From Bacteriovorax sp. UBA1852 (GTDB taxonomy: Bacteria > Bdellovibrionota > Bacteriovoracia > Bacteriovoracales > Bacteriovoracaceae), in the NCBI GenBank assembly GCA_002338505.1, contig DDIK01000179.1:1-56289 (forward strand): a stretch of DNA of 56,289 bases. The letters are read 5' to 3'. The notes beneath the pieces are model-generated. The model did not search any database, had not been told where the DNA came from, and saw only the letters and a list, made by a program, of their open reading frames with translations. The translations under genes and the position numbers were made by a program. This document shows, piece by piece, positions 42,006 through 50,233 of the stretch; the first letter of the stretch is position 1, and every line of letters starts with the position of its first letter.

Positions 42006-43172
42006 TTATTTTAACTTTTCAATGATCATCGAGAGAGCTTCTCCCCCACCAATACAAATAGAGGCCATACCAATTTTTGCATCTTTCTTTTTCATCGCAT
42101 TCATTAGCGTCACAACAATACGAGTTCCTGAACAACCAATTGGATGACCTAGCGAAATTCCACTACCAAATACATTTGTTTTTTCTTGTGGAATATTAAG
42201 CTCTTTCATTGCGGCCATTGGCACGACAGCAAAAGCTTCATTTATCTCAAAGAGATCAATTTGATCTATTGTCATATTTGCTTTTTCTAAATTCTTTTTC
42301 ATCGCCTCTACTGGAGCAGTTGTAAACCAAGTTGGATTTTGTGCATGCTTTGCATAGGCAACTATTTTAAATTCAGCTTGATCTCTATAATCTTCACCCG
42401 CGAGTACCACGGCAGCAGCACCATCGTTTATAGTTGAAGCATTTGCTGCAGTGATAGTTCCATCTTTTTCAAAAGCTGGTCTTAAAGCAGGTATTTTATC
42501 AAATTTAGCTTTAAATGGTGACTCATCTTCTTCAACAATCGTGTCACCTTTTCTGCCCTTAATAGTGACAGAACTTATTTCATCTTTAAAAATACCGTCT
42601 TTTGCAGCTGCTTGAGCTCTCTTAAAAGACTCGATCGCATATTCATCTTGGGCCTCACGTGAAAGCTCATGCTTAGTAGCACATTCCTCTGCGCAATTTC
42701 CCATCGGTCTATCTGTATAAACATCCCATAAGCCATCCCATTGCATTGAATCTTTCATGCTTGCAGGTCCAAACTTAGAAATTCCGACACGAGAGTTTGA
42801 TATCAGGTGTGGTGCCATTGACATATTTTCCATCCCGCCAGCAACAACAACTTGGTTATCTCCAGCAAGGATTGTTTGAGCGCCAGAAATGATTGTCTTC
42901 ATTCCTGAACCACATACCTTATTAAGAGTTGTACATGGAGTTGACTCTGGAAGCCCTGCACTTAGAGCAGCTTGCCTTGCAGGCGCTTGCCCGACACCAG
43001 CAGAGATAACATTTCCCATGAAGACTTCATCGACTTTATTTTTTTCAATATTTGCTTTCTTTAGTGCTCCTTCAATAGCTGTCGCTCCTAATGTAGGGGC
43101 TGAAACTGTTGAAAGTTGTCCTAAGAAACTACCAACAGGTGTTCTAGAACCAGACAAAATATAAACACTCAT
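42006..43172 (-). CDS. Acetyl-CoA acetyltransferase (thiolase)
   Basis: A 388-residue biosynthetic-type thiolase that condenses or cleaves acetoacetyl-CoA. The nucleophilic Cys lies in TLNKVCGSGMK; the second active-site elements EINEAFAVVP, GHPIGCSGTR (His) and CIGGGEALS (Cys) are all present. Length is typical. AAGGAG precedes the ATG. Together with the acyl-CoA dehydrogenases at 19149 and 22526 it fits beta-oxidation or branched-chain amino acid use, though no hydratase or hydroxyacyl-CoA dehydrogenase is in this window. It stands divergent from the tiny exported protein at 43206 with only 33 bases between, so both promoters are compressed. Confidence 0.94.
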   Translation of the reverse strand: MSVYILSGSRTPVGSFLGQLSTVSAPTLGATAIEGALKKANIEKNKVDEVFMGNVISAGVGQAPARQAALSAGLPESTPCTTLNKVCGSGMKTIISGAQTILAGDNQVVVAGGMENMSMAPHLISNSRVGISKFGPASMKDSMQWDGLWDVYTDRPMGNCAEECATKHELSREAQDEYAIESFKRAQAAAKDGIFKDEISSVTIKGRKGDTIVEEDESPFKAKFDKIPALRPAFEKDGTITAANASTINDGAAAVVLAGEDYRDQAEFKIVAYAKHAQNPTWFTTAPVEAMKKNLEKANMTIDQIDLFEINEAFAVVPMAAMKELNIPQEKTNVFGSGISLGHPIGCSGTRIVVTLMNAMKKKDAKIGMASICIGGGEALSMIIEKLK

Positions 43173-43190
43173 ATTAACTCCTTACGATCA

Positions 43191-43199
43191 TGTTATGAT
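43191..43199 (+). promoter_or_regulatory. Extended -10 box six bases before an ATG (leaderless-type)
   Basis: TGTTATGAT (TGn plus TATGAT, 43191-43199) ends six bases before the ATG at 43206, so +1 would fall on the A of the start codon. No Shine-Dalgarno is present in the 33-base divergent gap. Confidence 0.45.
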
Positions 43200-43205
43200 T
43201 AAAAA

Positions 43206-43451
43206 ATGATACTCATAATGACATTTACCTCATTGTTTGCCAATGACTGCAATTTTCAATTTGCCAATAGAGGCGAAAATGTCGTCTATAAGTGCAAGAA
43301 TAAATCTACCTCTTACAGTTATGACTCTAAAAGCGACCAAATTAAAACAAATGATGAATTTATGAAAAAATCTTTTAGTGCCTGGCGAGAGGGATCAAAG
43401 AATATTCATAAAAATCTAAAATCCCAGAAAGATACTTTCCAGTGTCGTTGA
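43206..43451 (+). CDS. Small exported protein
   Basis: An 81-residue protein with a very short hydrophobic head (MILIMTFTSLFA) that may be a signal peptide, then a mature region with three cysteines (NDCNF, YKCKN and a terminal FQCR) and many Lys/Ser residues. No family recognised. There is no ribosome binding site; an extended -10 ending six bases before the ATG suggests a leaderless message. Coding reality rests on the signal-like start, the cysteine pattern and codon use typical of the neighbours. Confidence 0.55.
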   Translation: MILIMTFTSLFANDCNFQFANRGENVVYKCKNKSTSYSYDSKSDQIKTNDEFMKKSFSAWREGSKNIHKNLKSQKDTFQCR

Positions 43452-43503
43452 CACAGTAAGTACATTTAGCTAATTTCCTTAAAAATCAAAAAGGATCACC
43501 TTC

Positions 43504-43938
43504 ATGCTTTCAAGAAAAGAGACGCCATTTCTCATCGACCTACCACAAGAATGGGTTGATAGTGTTTATGAATTACTACAATCAACTTATCAGGCAAAAC
43601 TCTCTAATCTCGCACTAGACTTTAAAGTTTATGGAAGACTCTATAAATCTGAATTACTGGTTATTGCCAGTCTTGTTGATCCAAATAACGACAAGGCCCT
43701 TCCAACTTCATACTTTGTCTCAATGGACCTTGAAGAAGGACAAGATCATACTAAACTTCTCGACACTCTTGTTGACTCAATAGGTGCGTTCTTTGACCTA
43801 TACTTTGCTGACCCTTCATGGATGGACTATCAGGACATGTGGAAAGAAGAAGAGTTTAAATCAAATAAGGTTAATGTTAAGGTCACCCGTGAGAATATCG
43901 ACTTAACCATTAAAGCTGACCAACTTCTCAATCAATAA
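43504..43938 (+). CDS. Hypothetical cytoplasmic protein
   Basis: A 144-residue soluble protein with no signal peptide or membrane helix. It has an amphipathic N-terminal helix (PQEWVDSVYELLQSTY), a beta-sheet middle (LALDFKVYGRLY, ELLVIASLVD) and an acidic C-terminal half with DLYFADPSWMDYQDMW. The fold suggests a small alpha/beta protein, but I recognise no family. AAGGA lies eight bases upstream of the ATG. It stands alone between two exported-protein genes with no shared regulation visible. Confidence 0.75.
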   Translation: MLSRKETPFLIDLPQEWVDSVYELLQSTYQAKLSNLALDFKVYGRLYKSELLVIASLVDPNNDKALPTSYFVSMDLEEGQDHTKLLDTLVDSIGAFFDLYFADPSWMDYQDMWKEEEFKSNKVNVKVTRENIDLTIKADQLLNQ

Positions 43939-43996
43939 GAAATTAAGAATATTTTACAAAATAAAAATTATAACGAGACGCTTTCTACACATCTTT

Positions 43997-44002
43997 GATA
44001 AT
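43997..44002 (+). promoter_or_regulatory. -10 box (GATAAT) eight bases before an ATG (leaderless-type)
   Basis: GATAAT at 43997-44002 lies eight bases before the ATG at 44011. The start site would lie within two bases of the ATG, and AAGAAG touches the ATG too closely to act as a Shine-Dalgarno. Confidence 0.35.
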
Positions 44003-44010
44003 TAAGAAGT

Positions 44011-44853
44011 ATGTATAAGATAGTTTCACTAATTCTTTTAACAGTACCTTTTTTTACTTTAGCCGATACAAGTACAATACACTTAAATGAAAAAGTTAAT
44101 TCTCCAATAAGAAGTATTATTCATACTGATGACCCTACAACTTCGACCGTCTCAAAAGAAGAGTTCTACCAAATTATAAATGATACTTTTTCTCTATATA
44201 ATCACCTGGTTGGAAACGATGGAAAGAGTATTGAAATAGGTATTCAAGACTGGGAGACACCATATCTCTCTGCCTGGGCCCACGATAATGGGACATCTCT
44301 CACCGTTAACTATTGGGGTGGCTACGCTCGAGTAAATGGAACAACTGAACTATCCTTTGCGCTTACCGCATGTCATGAAATGGGACATCTTGTTGGAGGC
44401 GAGCCCACTCACACGCACAGATCTCCTCAGCCAATGATGAGTGCCGAGGGACAAGCCGATTATTTCGCAGCTAGAGAATGCTTAAAGAATTATTTAAATC
44501 ACTTTAATCTCCGCTATGAAGTTCATCTTGATCCGAAAGTTGCCAGTATGTGTCATACTAAGTTTAAAGAGTCTTCATCTCAGATCGACAATAAGCTTAA
44601 TGAAGAATTATGTTATCAAGTTATCCAGGCCGGAATTGATATTTCACATGTTTTTGCACACTTAGCTCGTACATCAGTCCCCGACCCTCTTATCCCTTCA
44701 GAGCAGATAGTTAAAGAAACTCTCTTTAACGGCTATCCGTCAATACAATGTCGTCTCGATACCTATATAAGCGGTGCTTTGTCTATCTATCCCCCATCAA
44801 AAAATGAAACTGAACAACGGCCATTGTGCTGGTTTAAAAGTAAGAAAATTTGA
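44011..44853 (+). CDS. Secreted zinc metallopeptidase-like protein
   Basis: A 280-residue exported protein: signal peptide MYKIVSLILLTVPFFTLA, then a gluzincin-like core with HExxH as CHEMGHLVGG (His122, Glu123, His126) and a downstream SAEGQADYFAARECL, in which Glu146 or Asp150 is the likely third ligand. Several cysteines in the C-terminal half (CHTKF, ELCYQ, IQCRL, LCWF) may form disulfides. Family is not certain; it resembles small secreted M48-like peptidases. Expected to act in the periplasm or outside. The start has no Shine-Dalgarno and a nearby -10 box. Confidence 0.78.
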   Translation: MYKIVSLILLTVPFFTLADTSTIHLNEKVNSPIRSIIHTDDPTTSTVSKEEFYQIINDTFSLYNHLVGNDGKSIEIGIQDWETPYLSAWAHDNGTSLTVNYWGGYARVNGTTELSFALTACHEMGHLVGGEPTHTHRSPQPMMSAEGQADYFAARECLKNYLNHFNLRYEVHLDPKVASMCHTKFKESSSQIDNKLNEELCYQVIQAGIDISHVFAHLARTSVPDPLIPSEQIVKETLFNGYPSIQCRLDTYISGALSIYPPSKNETEQRPLCWFKSKKI

Positions 44854-44949
44854 TGGATTACGTCATGATTTATTGAGTCATAAATGCTAATAATTACTAC
44901 CTACTAAATGTAAGTAAAATATTAACTATAAGAAAATAAAAGAGTGTAC

Positions 44950-46662
44950 ATGAATTTACTTGAGATCAAGAACCTTACTGTCGAGTTTAGAACTGAAGAA
45001 GAAAATGTTCAGGCCGTGAAGAAATTAAACCTCACGATTCCAAAAGGTAAAACTGTTGGCTTAGTTGGGGAATCTGGCTCAGGAAAATCTGTTACATCTT
45101 TGGCGCTTATGGGCTTAATTCCTAATCCTCCAGGTAGGATTACGGAAGGTGAAATTCTCTTTAATGGTGAAGACTTAACAAAAGCAACTCCAGCAAGAAT
45201 GAGACAGCTTCGAGGAAATAAAATCGCGATGATTTTTCAGGAGCCCATGACTTCACTTAATCCTGTTTTTACTGTTGGAAATCAAGTTGATGAAGTTCTA
45301 GTTCTTCACCAAAAGATGTCTAACAAAGAAGCCAGAAAGAGAACAATCGAGCTTTTTGAAGAAGTTGGTATTCCTGAACCGGCTGCAAGTGTTGAGAAGT
45401 ATCCGCATCAAATGTCTGGAGGTCAAAAACAAAGAGTAGTTATTGCCATGGCCATGGCATGTGAACCTGACTTACTTATTTGTGACGAGCCGACGACAGC
45501 TCTTGATGTAACGATTCAAAGACAAGTTCTTGAACTAATGTTTGATCTTCAAAGAAAGTTTGGAATGAGCATGCTCTTTATTACTCACGATCTTGCCGTT
45601 ATTGCAGACATCGCTGATGAAGTTGCCGTTATGTTTAGAGGGGATCTTGTTGAGCAAAACACAACGAAAGCTCTTTTTGAAAATCCAAAACACCCATACA
45701 CAAAAGGATTACTAGCTTGTCGTCCTAGCCTTGATGAAAACCCAGTAAGACTCCTTACTGTTGAAGACTTTTTAGAGGCTAAAGAAGATATTGATGTTTC
45801 AGCTCTTGAGATGAAAAAGCCTAGACCACTAGACGAAAAGAATGCACCTATCCTTTTAGAGATAAATGACTTCTCAAAACATTTCCCAGTTAAAGGTGGA
45901 ATCTTTGGAAGAGTTGTCGATCAATTTAAAGCTGTCGACAGTGTTTCTCTAAAAGTTAGAAAAGGAAGAACACTTGGACTTGTCGGTGAGTCAGGTTGTG
46001 GGAAGACGACTTTAGGAAGAACTATTTTAAGACTTCTTGAACCAACAACTGGTTCAGTTGTTTATAATGGAAATGATATTACAACTCTTGGAAAGAGTGA
46101 AATGAGGGCCATGAGAGAAAAGATGCAAATCATTTTTCAAGACCCGTACTCTTCTCTTAATCCAAGAATGACTATTGGAGATATTATTACTGAACCAATG
46201 GTTATTCATAATATTGGTGGATCAAAGAGTGATCGCTACCAAGTTGCGGCTGAGCTGCTTGAAAAAGTTGGGCTCAAAGGTGATCACCTCAATAGATATC
46301 CTCATGAGTTTTCTGGTGGTCAGAGACAGAGAATTTGTATTGCTAGGGCCCTAAGCTTAAAGCCAGACTTCATTATTTGTGATGAGTCAGTTTCTGCTCT
46401 TGATGTTTCTGTCCAAGCACAGGTTCTTAACCTACTTCAAGATCTTCAAGATGAGATGGATCTCACTTATATTTTCATTTCGCACGACTTATCTGTCGTC
46501 AAATATATCTCAGATGAGATTGGGGTGATGAATAATGGCCGTATCGTAGAATATGGACCTGCACATGAAGTATACAAGAACCCAAAAGATGATTATACTA
46601 AGAGGTTATTAAGTGCAATCCCAAGAGGAGTGCCTAAGGAGCTACTAGCTCAGCAACAATAA
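44950..46662 (+). CDS. Double ATP-binding ABC transporter protein (YejF/GsiA-type, peptide uptake)
   Basis: A 570-residue fusion of two ABC ATPase domains, the arrangement of YejF and GsiA, which power uptake of peptides, glutathione or similar solutes. Domain 1 (about 1-260) has Walker A GESGSGKS, signature SGGQKQR and Walker B LLICDEPTTALD. Domain 2 (about 300-560) has GESGCGKT, SGGQRQR and FIICDESVSALD. Each ends with the oligopeptide-type C-terminal tail (HPYTKGLLACRPS and DYTKRLLSAIPRG). I start at ATG 44950 (AAGAG six bases upstream); a GTG two codons earlier is possible. No permease or binding-protein gene lies beside it. Confidence 0.93.
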   Translation: MNLLEIKNLTVEFRTEEENVQAVKKLNLTIPKGKTVGLVGESGSGKSVTSLALMGLIPNPPGRITEGEILFNGEDLTKATPARMRQLRGNKIAMIFQEPMTSLNPVFTVGNQVDEVLVLHQKMSNKEARKRTIELFEEVGIPEPAASVEKYPHQMSGGQKQRVVIAMAMACEPDLLICDEPTTALDVTIQRQVLELMFDLQRKFGMSMLFITHDLAVIADIADEVAVMFRGDLVEQNTTKALFENPKHPYTKGLLACRPSLDENPVRLLTVEDFLEAKEDIDVSALEMKKPRPLDEKNAPILLEINDFSKHFPVKGGIFGRVVDQFKAVDSVSLKVRKGRTLGLVGESGCGKTTLGRTILRLLEPTTGSVVYNGNDITTLGKSEMRAMREKMQIIFQDPYSSLNPRMTIGDIITEPMVIHNIGGSKSDRYQVAAELLEKVGLKGDHLNRYPHEFSGGQRQRICIARALSLKPDFIICDESVSALDVSVQAQVLNLLQDLQDEMDLTYIFISHDLSVVKYISDEIGVMNNGRIVEYGPAHEVYKNPKDDYTKRLLSAIPRGVPKELLAQQQ

Positions 46663-46675
46663 TCAGGAGTGTCCA

Positions 46676-47647
46676 TTGCCATATATTCAATCTCAATATG
46701 AATCAATAAGAGCTTTAAGCAATGGACACGTTCAAACAATTCTCCCTTTTTTCCTAAGGTCTGATTATTCTAATACCCCTTCTTCCATAGAAGAAATTGT
46801 CGATACACCAGATGGCGATTTTCTAGAAACGTTTTATTACCATAATGAAAACGCTTCTGAATGTGTTGTTATTACCCATGGCCTTGAAGGAAATGCTCAA
46901 AACTTTTATATGACCTCACTTGCAACCGTTCTCTATGAAAACGGATTCAGTGTACTTGCATGGAATATGAGATGTTGTGGTGAAACTCTCAACAAAACAG
47001 AGAAGTTTTATCATGCTCTTGATACAAGTGACCTGGGCCTTCTTGTAGATAAATATGCCCACAACTATGAACAGATTCATCTAATAGGTTTTAGTCTCGG
47101 TGGTGCACTGACGGCAAATTACTTAACACAAAATATTGCTCAAAAGAATCCAAAAGTAAAACGAGCGTGTTTAGTATCAACACCACTTGAACTCAACCAG
47201 ACGTCAAAGAAACTTGAAAGTTTCTCGAATAAACTTTTTTATCAAAAGATTTTTACAAAAACTATGAAACAAAAAGTTTTAAAAAAACATAAAGTTATCC
47301 CACTGCCAATTGATATTAAAAAAGTAAAAAGAGCCAAGTTTGTTAGTGAGTTTGATGATCTTGTTGTTGCACCTATCTATAATTTTGAAAATGGTTATGA
47401 CTATCGTCAAAAAGCATCACCTCTTTCACATCTTGAGCTATTAGATATACCTACTTACATTATTAACTCACTTGATGATCCATTTCTCACTGAACACTCA
47501 TACCCTAGGGCCATTGCTAATGAATCGCGCTTTCTTCATCTTGAAACTCCAAAAACGGGCGGACATCTAGGCTTTATCAAAAGATCTTTTGAAGAATACT
47601 ATTGGTACGAAATGCGTATCGCAGACTTCCTACTTGAAAGAATTTAA
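46676..47647 (+). CDS. YheT-family alpha/beta hydrolase
   Basis: A 323-residue hydrolase of the YheT/ABHD1-type group. The typical N-terminal GHVQTILPFFLR motif comes first, then VITHGLEGNAQNFYM (oxyanion region), the nucleophile elbow GFSLGG with the catalytic Ser, LDDPFLTE with the acid Asp, and GGHLGF with the catalytic His. Relatives act on esters or small acyl substrates; substrate unknown. The start is a TTG at 46676 with AGGAGT upstream, and it lies 13 bases after the ABC gene, so the two may be one transcript. Contrast with the hydrolase at 36030, which lacks its Ser. Confidence 0.9.
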   Translation: MPYIQSQYESIRALSNGHVQTILPFFLRSDYSNTPSSIEEIVDTPDGDFLETFYYHNENASECVVITHGLEGNAQNFYMTSLATVLYENGFSVLAWNMRCCGETLNKTEKFYHALDTSDLGLLVDKYAHNYEQIHLIGFSLGGALTANYLTQNIAQKNPKVKRACLVSTPLELNQTSKKLESFSNKLFYQKIFTKTMKQKVLKKHKVIPLPIDIKKVKRAKFVSEFDDLVVAPIYNFENGYDYRQKASPLSHLELLDIPTYIINSLDDPFLTEHSYPRAIANESRFLHLETPKTGGHLGFIKRSFEEYYWYEMRIADFLLERI

Positions 47648-47679
47648 AGTATTCGCCGATAAGTGTCGATTAATACGAC

Positions 47680-48834
47680 ATGATAGAAAAAGACCTTAAA
47701 AGATTCTTAGATAGTCATCCGCAAGTAAAACCTGAATTACTTCTAAATACTCATGAATTTCTTGATAATTTTGATCTTGCGTTCTTTGTTATCAACTCAC
47801 AAGGTCAGATATTATTTGCGAATAAACAAACAGACACTTTCTTTCCAAGTGAAAATACTGAAATCAATCTCTTCGAAAGACTTGTCTCTCCGACAAGAGC
47901 TGATCTCTTTGAAAGTGTTGACTTCGATGTTCATTTTTTTGAAATTATATGGAAAAGAGATAATGTACGAAAGTATGGTGAGTTGAATATAAAGATAATT
48001 GATGAAAGCGAAAAGTCTCTTTATGCATGTTCTCTACGAGACATTACGCATAGAAAGAATAATGAAGTTCAAAGTAATCTCCTTCATAAGGAAGTCATAG
48101 AAGAGTTAAGTCAGCTTAATAAGCAAATTTATCAATCAAGTGATATCATAACTCAAGGAAAAGTGAACTATGCACTCAATCACCTTATTGTGAATAAAGT
48201 TAAAGATATCAATATCTCTCAAAAAAACCTTGTGAATAAGATTGTTTCACTTAGTGTAGAAGACGATGAACTGATGCATGACCTAATGAACATCAGATCA
48301 AACTGCAGTGAAATGATTATTGGTATAGAGAACTTTCAGGCAAAGTCAGTCACTGAAAACCAAGTTAAAATGGTAGATATTAGAAATGCTATTAAGAAAG
48401 TTTACAACTACTACGAGTCTTATCTTGCTGATAAGAGAATAAACTTCACATTAGAGACTGATTGCAAGTTCAGCATAAAAGCACTTCCAAGCTCTATTGA
48501 AAATATCTTCATTCATCTCTTTGATAATGCTATCGATGCTCTTGATAAGTCACCTGCAGGTGAAATAAAGTCTCTAAAGATTAAAATATTTGAGGACAGT
48601 AACCACTATCAAATTACTATTGAAGATAATGGTGAGAAAATAAATGCTCGTGAAGCTTACAAAATATTTGATCCATATTACTCGACGAAAGATAAAGAAA
48701 GACATTTAGGATTAGGATTGTCGCTGTCTAGAAATTATATGCAAGATCTTGAAGGAGATATAAGTCTTCACAACGAAAAAGATTCAAAGTATTTTCAGTT
48801 GTCATTTCCAAAACTAAAAAAGTTAGAAATATAA
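47680..48834 (+). CDS. PAS-domain sensor histidine kinase with degenerate H-box
   Basis: A 384-residue soluble kinase. A PAS domain (about 28-125, FDLAFFVINSQGQILFANKQ, then SLRDITHRKN) leads to a dimerisation helix pair and a HATPase domain (N-box HLFDNAIDALDK, G1-like EDNGEKI, G2 GLGLSLSRNY). The H-box is unusual: instead of AHEINNPL the sequence is GKVNYALNHLIVN, with His168 in the right frame position but different surroundings. It may still be phosphorylated or may be a pseudokinase. There is no receiver partner nearby. No clear Shine-Dalgarno; it lies 32 bases after the hydrolase gene. Confidence 0.85.
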   Translation: MIEKDLKRFLDSHPQVKPELLLNTHEFLDNFDLAFFVINSQGQILFANKQTDTFFPSENTEINLFERLVSPTRADLFESVDFDVHFFEIIWKRDNVRKYGELNIKIIDESEKSLYACSLRDITHRKNNEVQSNLLHKEVIEELSQLNKQIYQSSDIITQGKVNYALNHLIVNKVKDINISQKNLVNKIVSLSVEDDELMHDLMNIRSNCSEMIIGIENFQAKSVTENQVKMVDIRNAIKKVYNYYESYLADKRINFTLETDCKFSIKALPSSIENIFIHLFDNAIDALDKSPAGEIKSLKIKIFEDSNHYQITIEDNGEKINAREAYKIFDPYYSTKDKERHLGLGLSLSRNYMQDLEGDISLHNEKDSKYFQLSFPKLKKLEI

Positions 48835-48838
48835 AAAA

Positions 48839-48860
48839 AGCCCAAGTATTCACTTGGGCA
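48839..48860 (-). terminator. Rho-independent terminator of the trypsin-like lipoprotein gene
   Basis: GCCCAAGT (48840-48847) and ACTTGGGC (48852-48859) form an eight-pair stem with a four-base loop. On the minus strand it is followed by a run of seven T; the plus-strand side lacks a T run, although read-through from the kinase gene would also meet the hairpin. Confidence 0.85.
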
Positions 48861-48887
48861 AACCCTTTTAAATATTATGTTAAAGCC

Positions 48888-50045
48888 CTACTTTTTAGAG
48901 AAGCTATATTCATAGCTATTTTGAGCTCCATTATATCCATATACCTTAAAATAGTAATAACCAGATGATGATGTCTTAAGTGAAACAGACTCATTATCAG
49001 TTGCACTAACTTTGCTTTTTACAAATACATATCTACCATCAACTTTCTTATATACTTTAAAGTCTAGATCACCTTTATTATGCTTAAATTTAACATCGAA
49101 CTTTAAAACCTGCCCCTTTCTTACATAAGTCTTATAGAAATCAACATCTTCTTCAGAGGAGATTGATTCCTCAGATGATTTACTAAAGGCCATATAAGTT
49201 GCGTCATCGAAGCTATCATTACCATCTTCTACTGGTGCTGGATCTTGACCTGGATCAGTTTGAGAGTCATCATCATCAGAGTCATCTGCTAACACTTGTG
49301 GATAATTCGCTTCAATGAAAGGTACAATTTTACTCATTGGTACCCCTGCATTTTTAATACCTCGACCTGTCCAGCCTCCACCGTATCCGGCATGGTGAAT
49401 AGCAACAACCTTATGATCATCATCAGAGAAGACCGGACTTCCTGAAGAGCCACCTAAAGTATCAGCATCATAGAAAACATCTGTTTCTATTCCTACAACC
49501 TTTCCCTCTGAAACTTTCTTACTCCAGTCGCAGTTGTAATCCGCATAGTAGTCACAGTTCTGGTGAACAACGTAAATATTACTACCATCAACGACTTCAC
49601 TTGAGTCAAGTTCCACTTTTCCGTATACAGCGCCAGGACTTCCAGAACATGAAACAAGAGCAAAGTCTAAAGTAGTGTCGTTTCCAATAAATTGTGTACA
49701 ATTAACTGGTGCCCAATTTGATTTACTGACACCTTTTTCGTGCTTCATAAATACTTTCATTCCAATCACATCACTAGCGCTTCTGATACAATGTTGGTTT
49801 GTCATAAGAACATCATCACTTATGAAGAAACCTGTACACCTTCCCCCATTTGAAAATTGAATATCTGCAACGGCCTTTGAATTGACCTTTTTTGGATCCG
49901 AAGAAACGAGGTCGACAACCTCTTGCCACTCAACATCACCAACAATAATACTTGATGACTGAATGTCTGCTTGACCCACTGGAACATCTTTTCCACATGA
50001 GACTGTTAATACTAAAACTCCACAAAATAACAACAACTTTTTCAT
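48888..50045 (-). CDS. Trypsin-like serine protease lipoprotein with C-terminal PPC domain
   Basis: A 385-residue exported protease. After a lipoprotein-like signal (MKKLLLFCGVLVLTVSC) comes a chymotrypsin-fold domain with His85 (MTNQHC), Asp127 (DTTLDFALV) and Ser201 (GGSSGSPVF). An Asp/Glu/Pro-rich linker (about 252-285) then leads to a PPC domain ending YEYSFSKK (pattern DVDFYKTYVRKGQVLKF). Disulfides seem likely (several Cys pairs). PPC domains are common in secreted proteases and usually assist maturation or binding. I start at ATG 50045, with GGAGGAGG upstream; a longer frame to 50078 gives a Gly-rich extension without signal. It is transcribed alone. Confidence 0.93.
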   Translation of the reverse strand: MKKLLLFCGVLVLTVSCGKDVPVGQADIQSSSIIVGDVEWQEVVDLVSSDPKKVNSKAVADIQFSNGGRCTGFFISDDVLMTNQHCIRSASDVIGMKVFMKHEKGVSKSNWAPVNCTQFIGNDTTLDFALVSCSGSPGAVYGKVELDSSEVVDGSNIYVVHQNCDYYADYNCDWSKKVSEGKVVGIETDVFYDADTLGGSSGSPVFSDDDHKVVAIHHAGYGGGWTGRGIKNAGVPMSKIVPFIEANYPQVLADDSDDDDSQTDPGQDPAPVEDGNDSFDDATYMAFSKSSEESISSEEDVDFYKTYVRKGQVLKFDVKFKHNKGDLDFKVYKKVDGRYVFVKSKVSATDNESVSLKTSSSGYYYFKVYGYNGAQNSYEYSFSKK

Positions 50046-50111
50046 CTTCCCTCCTCCTCTTGATTGGGAACCCTCCAAGACCGTGAGGCCTTTAGTAGGG
50101 ACATCATATGA

Positions 50112-50162
50112 GTCTGAGAGTTGAAAAAATACTTATATATCGTCTGAGAGGCTCTCTGAGCC
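50112..50162 (-). promoter_or_regulatory. Direct repeats around a TATA-rich -10 upstream of the trypsin-like gene
   Basis: The nine-base word GTCTGAGAG occurs at 50112-50120 and 50142-50150, 30 bases apart, bracketing a TATATA stretch. The imperfect hairpin GGCTC/GAGCC (50150-50162) abuts the second copy. The layout suggests an activator or repressor site for the minus-strand protease gene, or part of the oxyR 3' end; the regulator is unknown. Confidence 0.35.
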
Positions 50163-50233
50163 GAAAGTTAAGAAAATGTAAGTTTTACAGCGTTTACAAC
50201 ACCTGCGGTAGTGTCAATTTGATACAGAAATTT

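Noticed and set aside
49940..50045. Upstream extension of the trypsin-like gene to 50078
   Set aside because: It adds a Gly/Ser/Arg stretch before the signal peptide and has no ribosome binding site, whereas ATG 50045 has GGAGGAGG.
50185..50205. GG-N10-GC on the minus strand upstream of the trypsin-like gene
   Set aside because: Only the GG and GC match; the rest of the -24/-12 elements do not.
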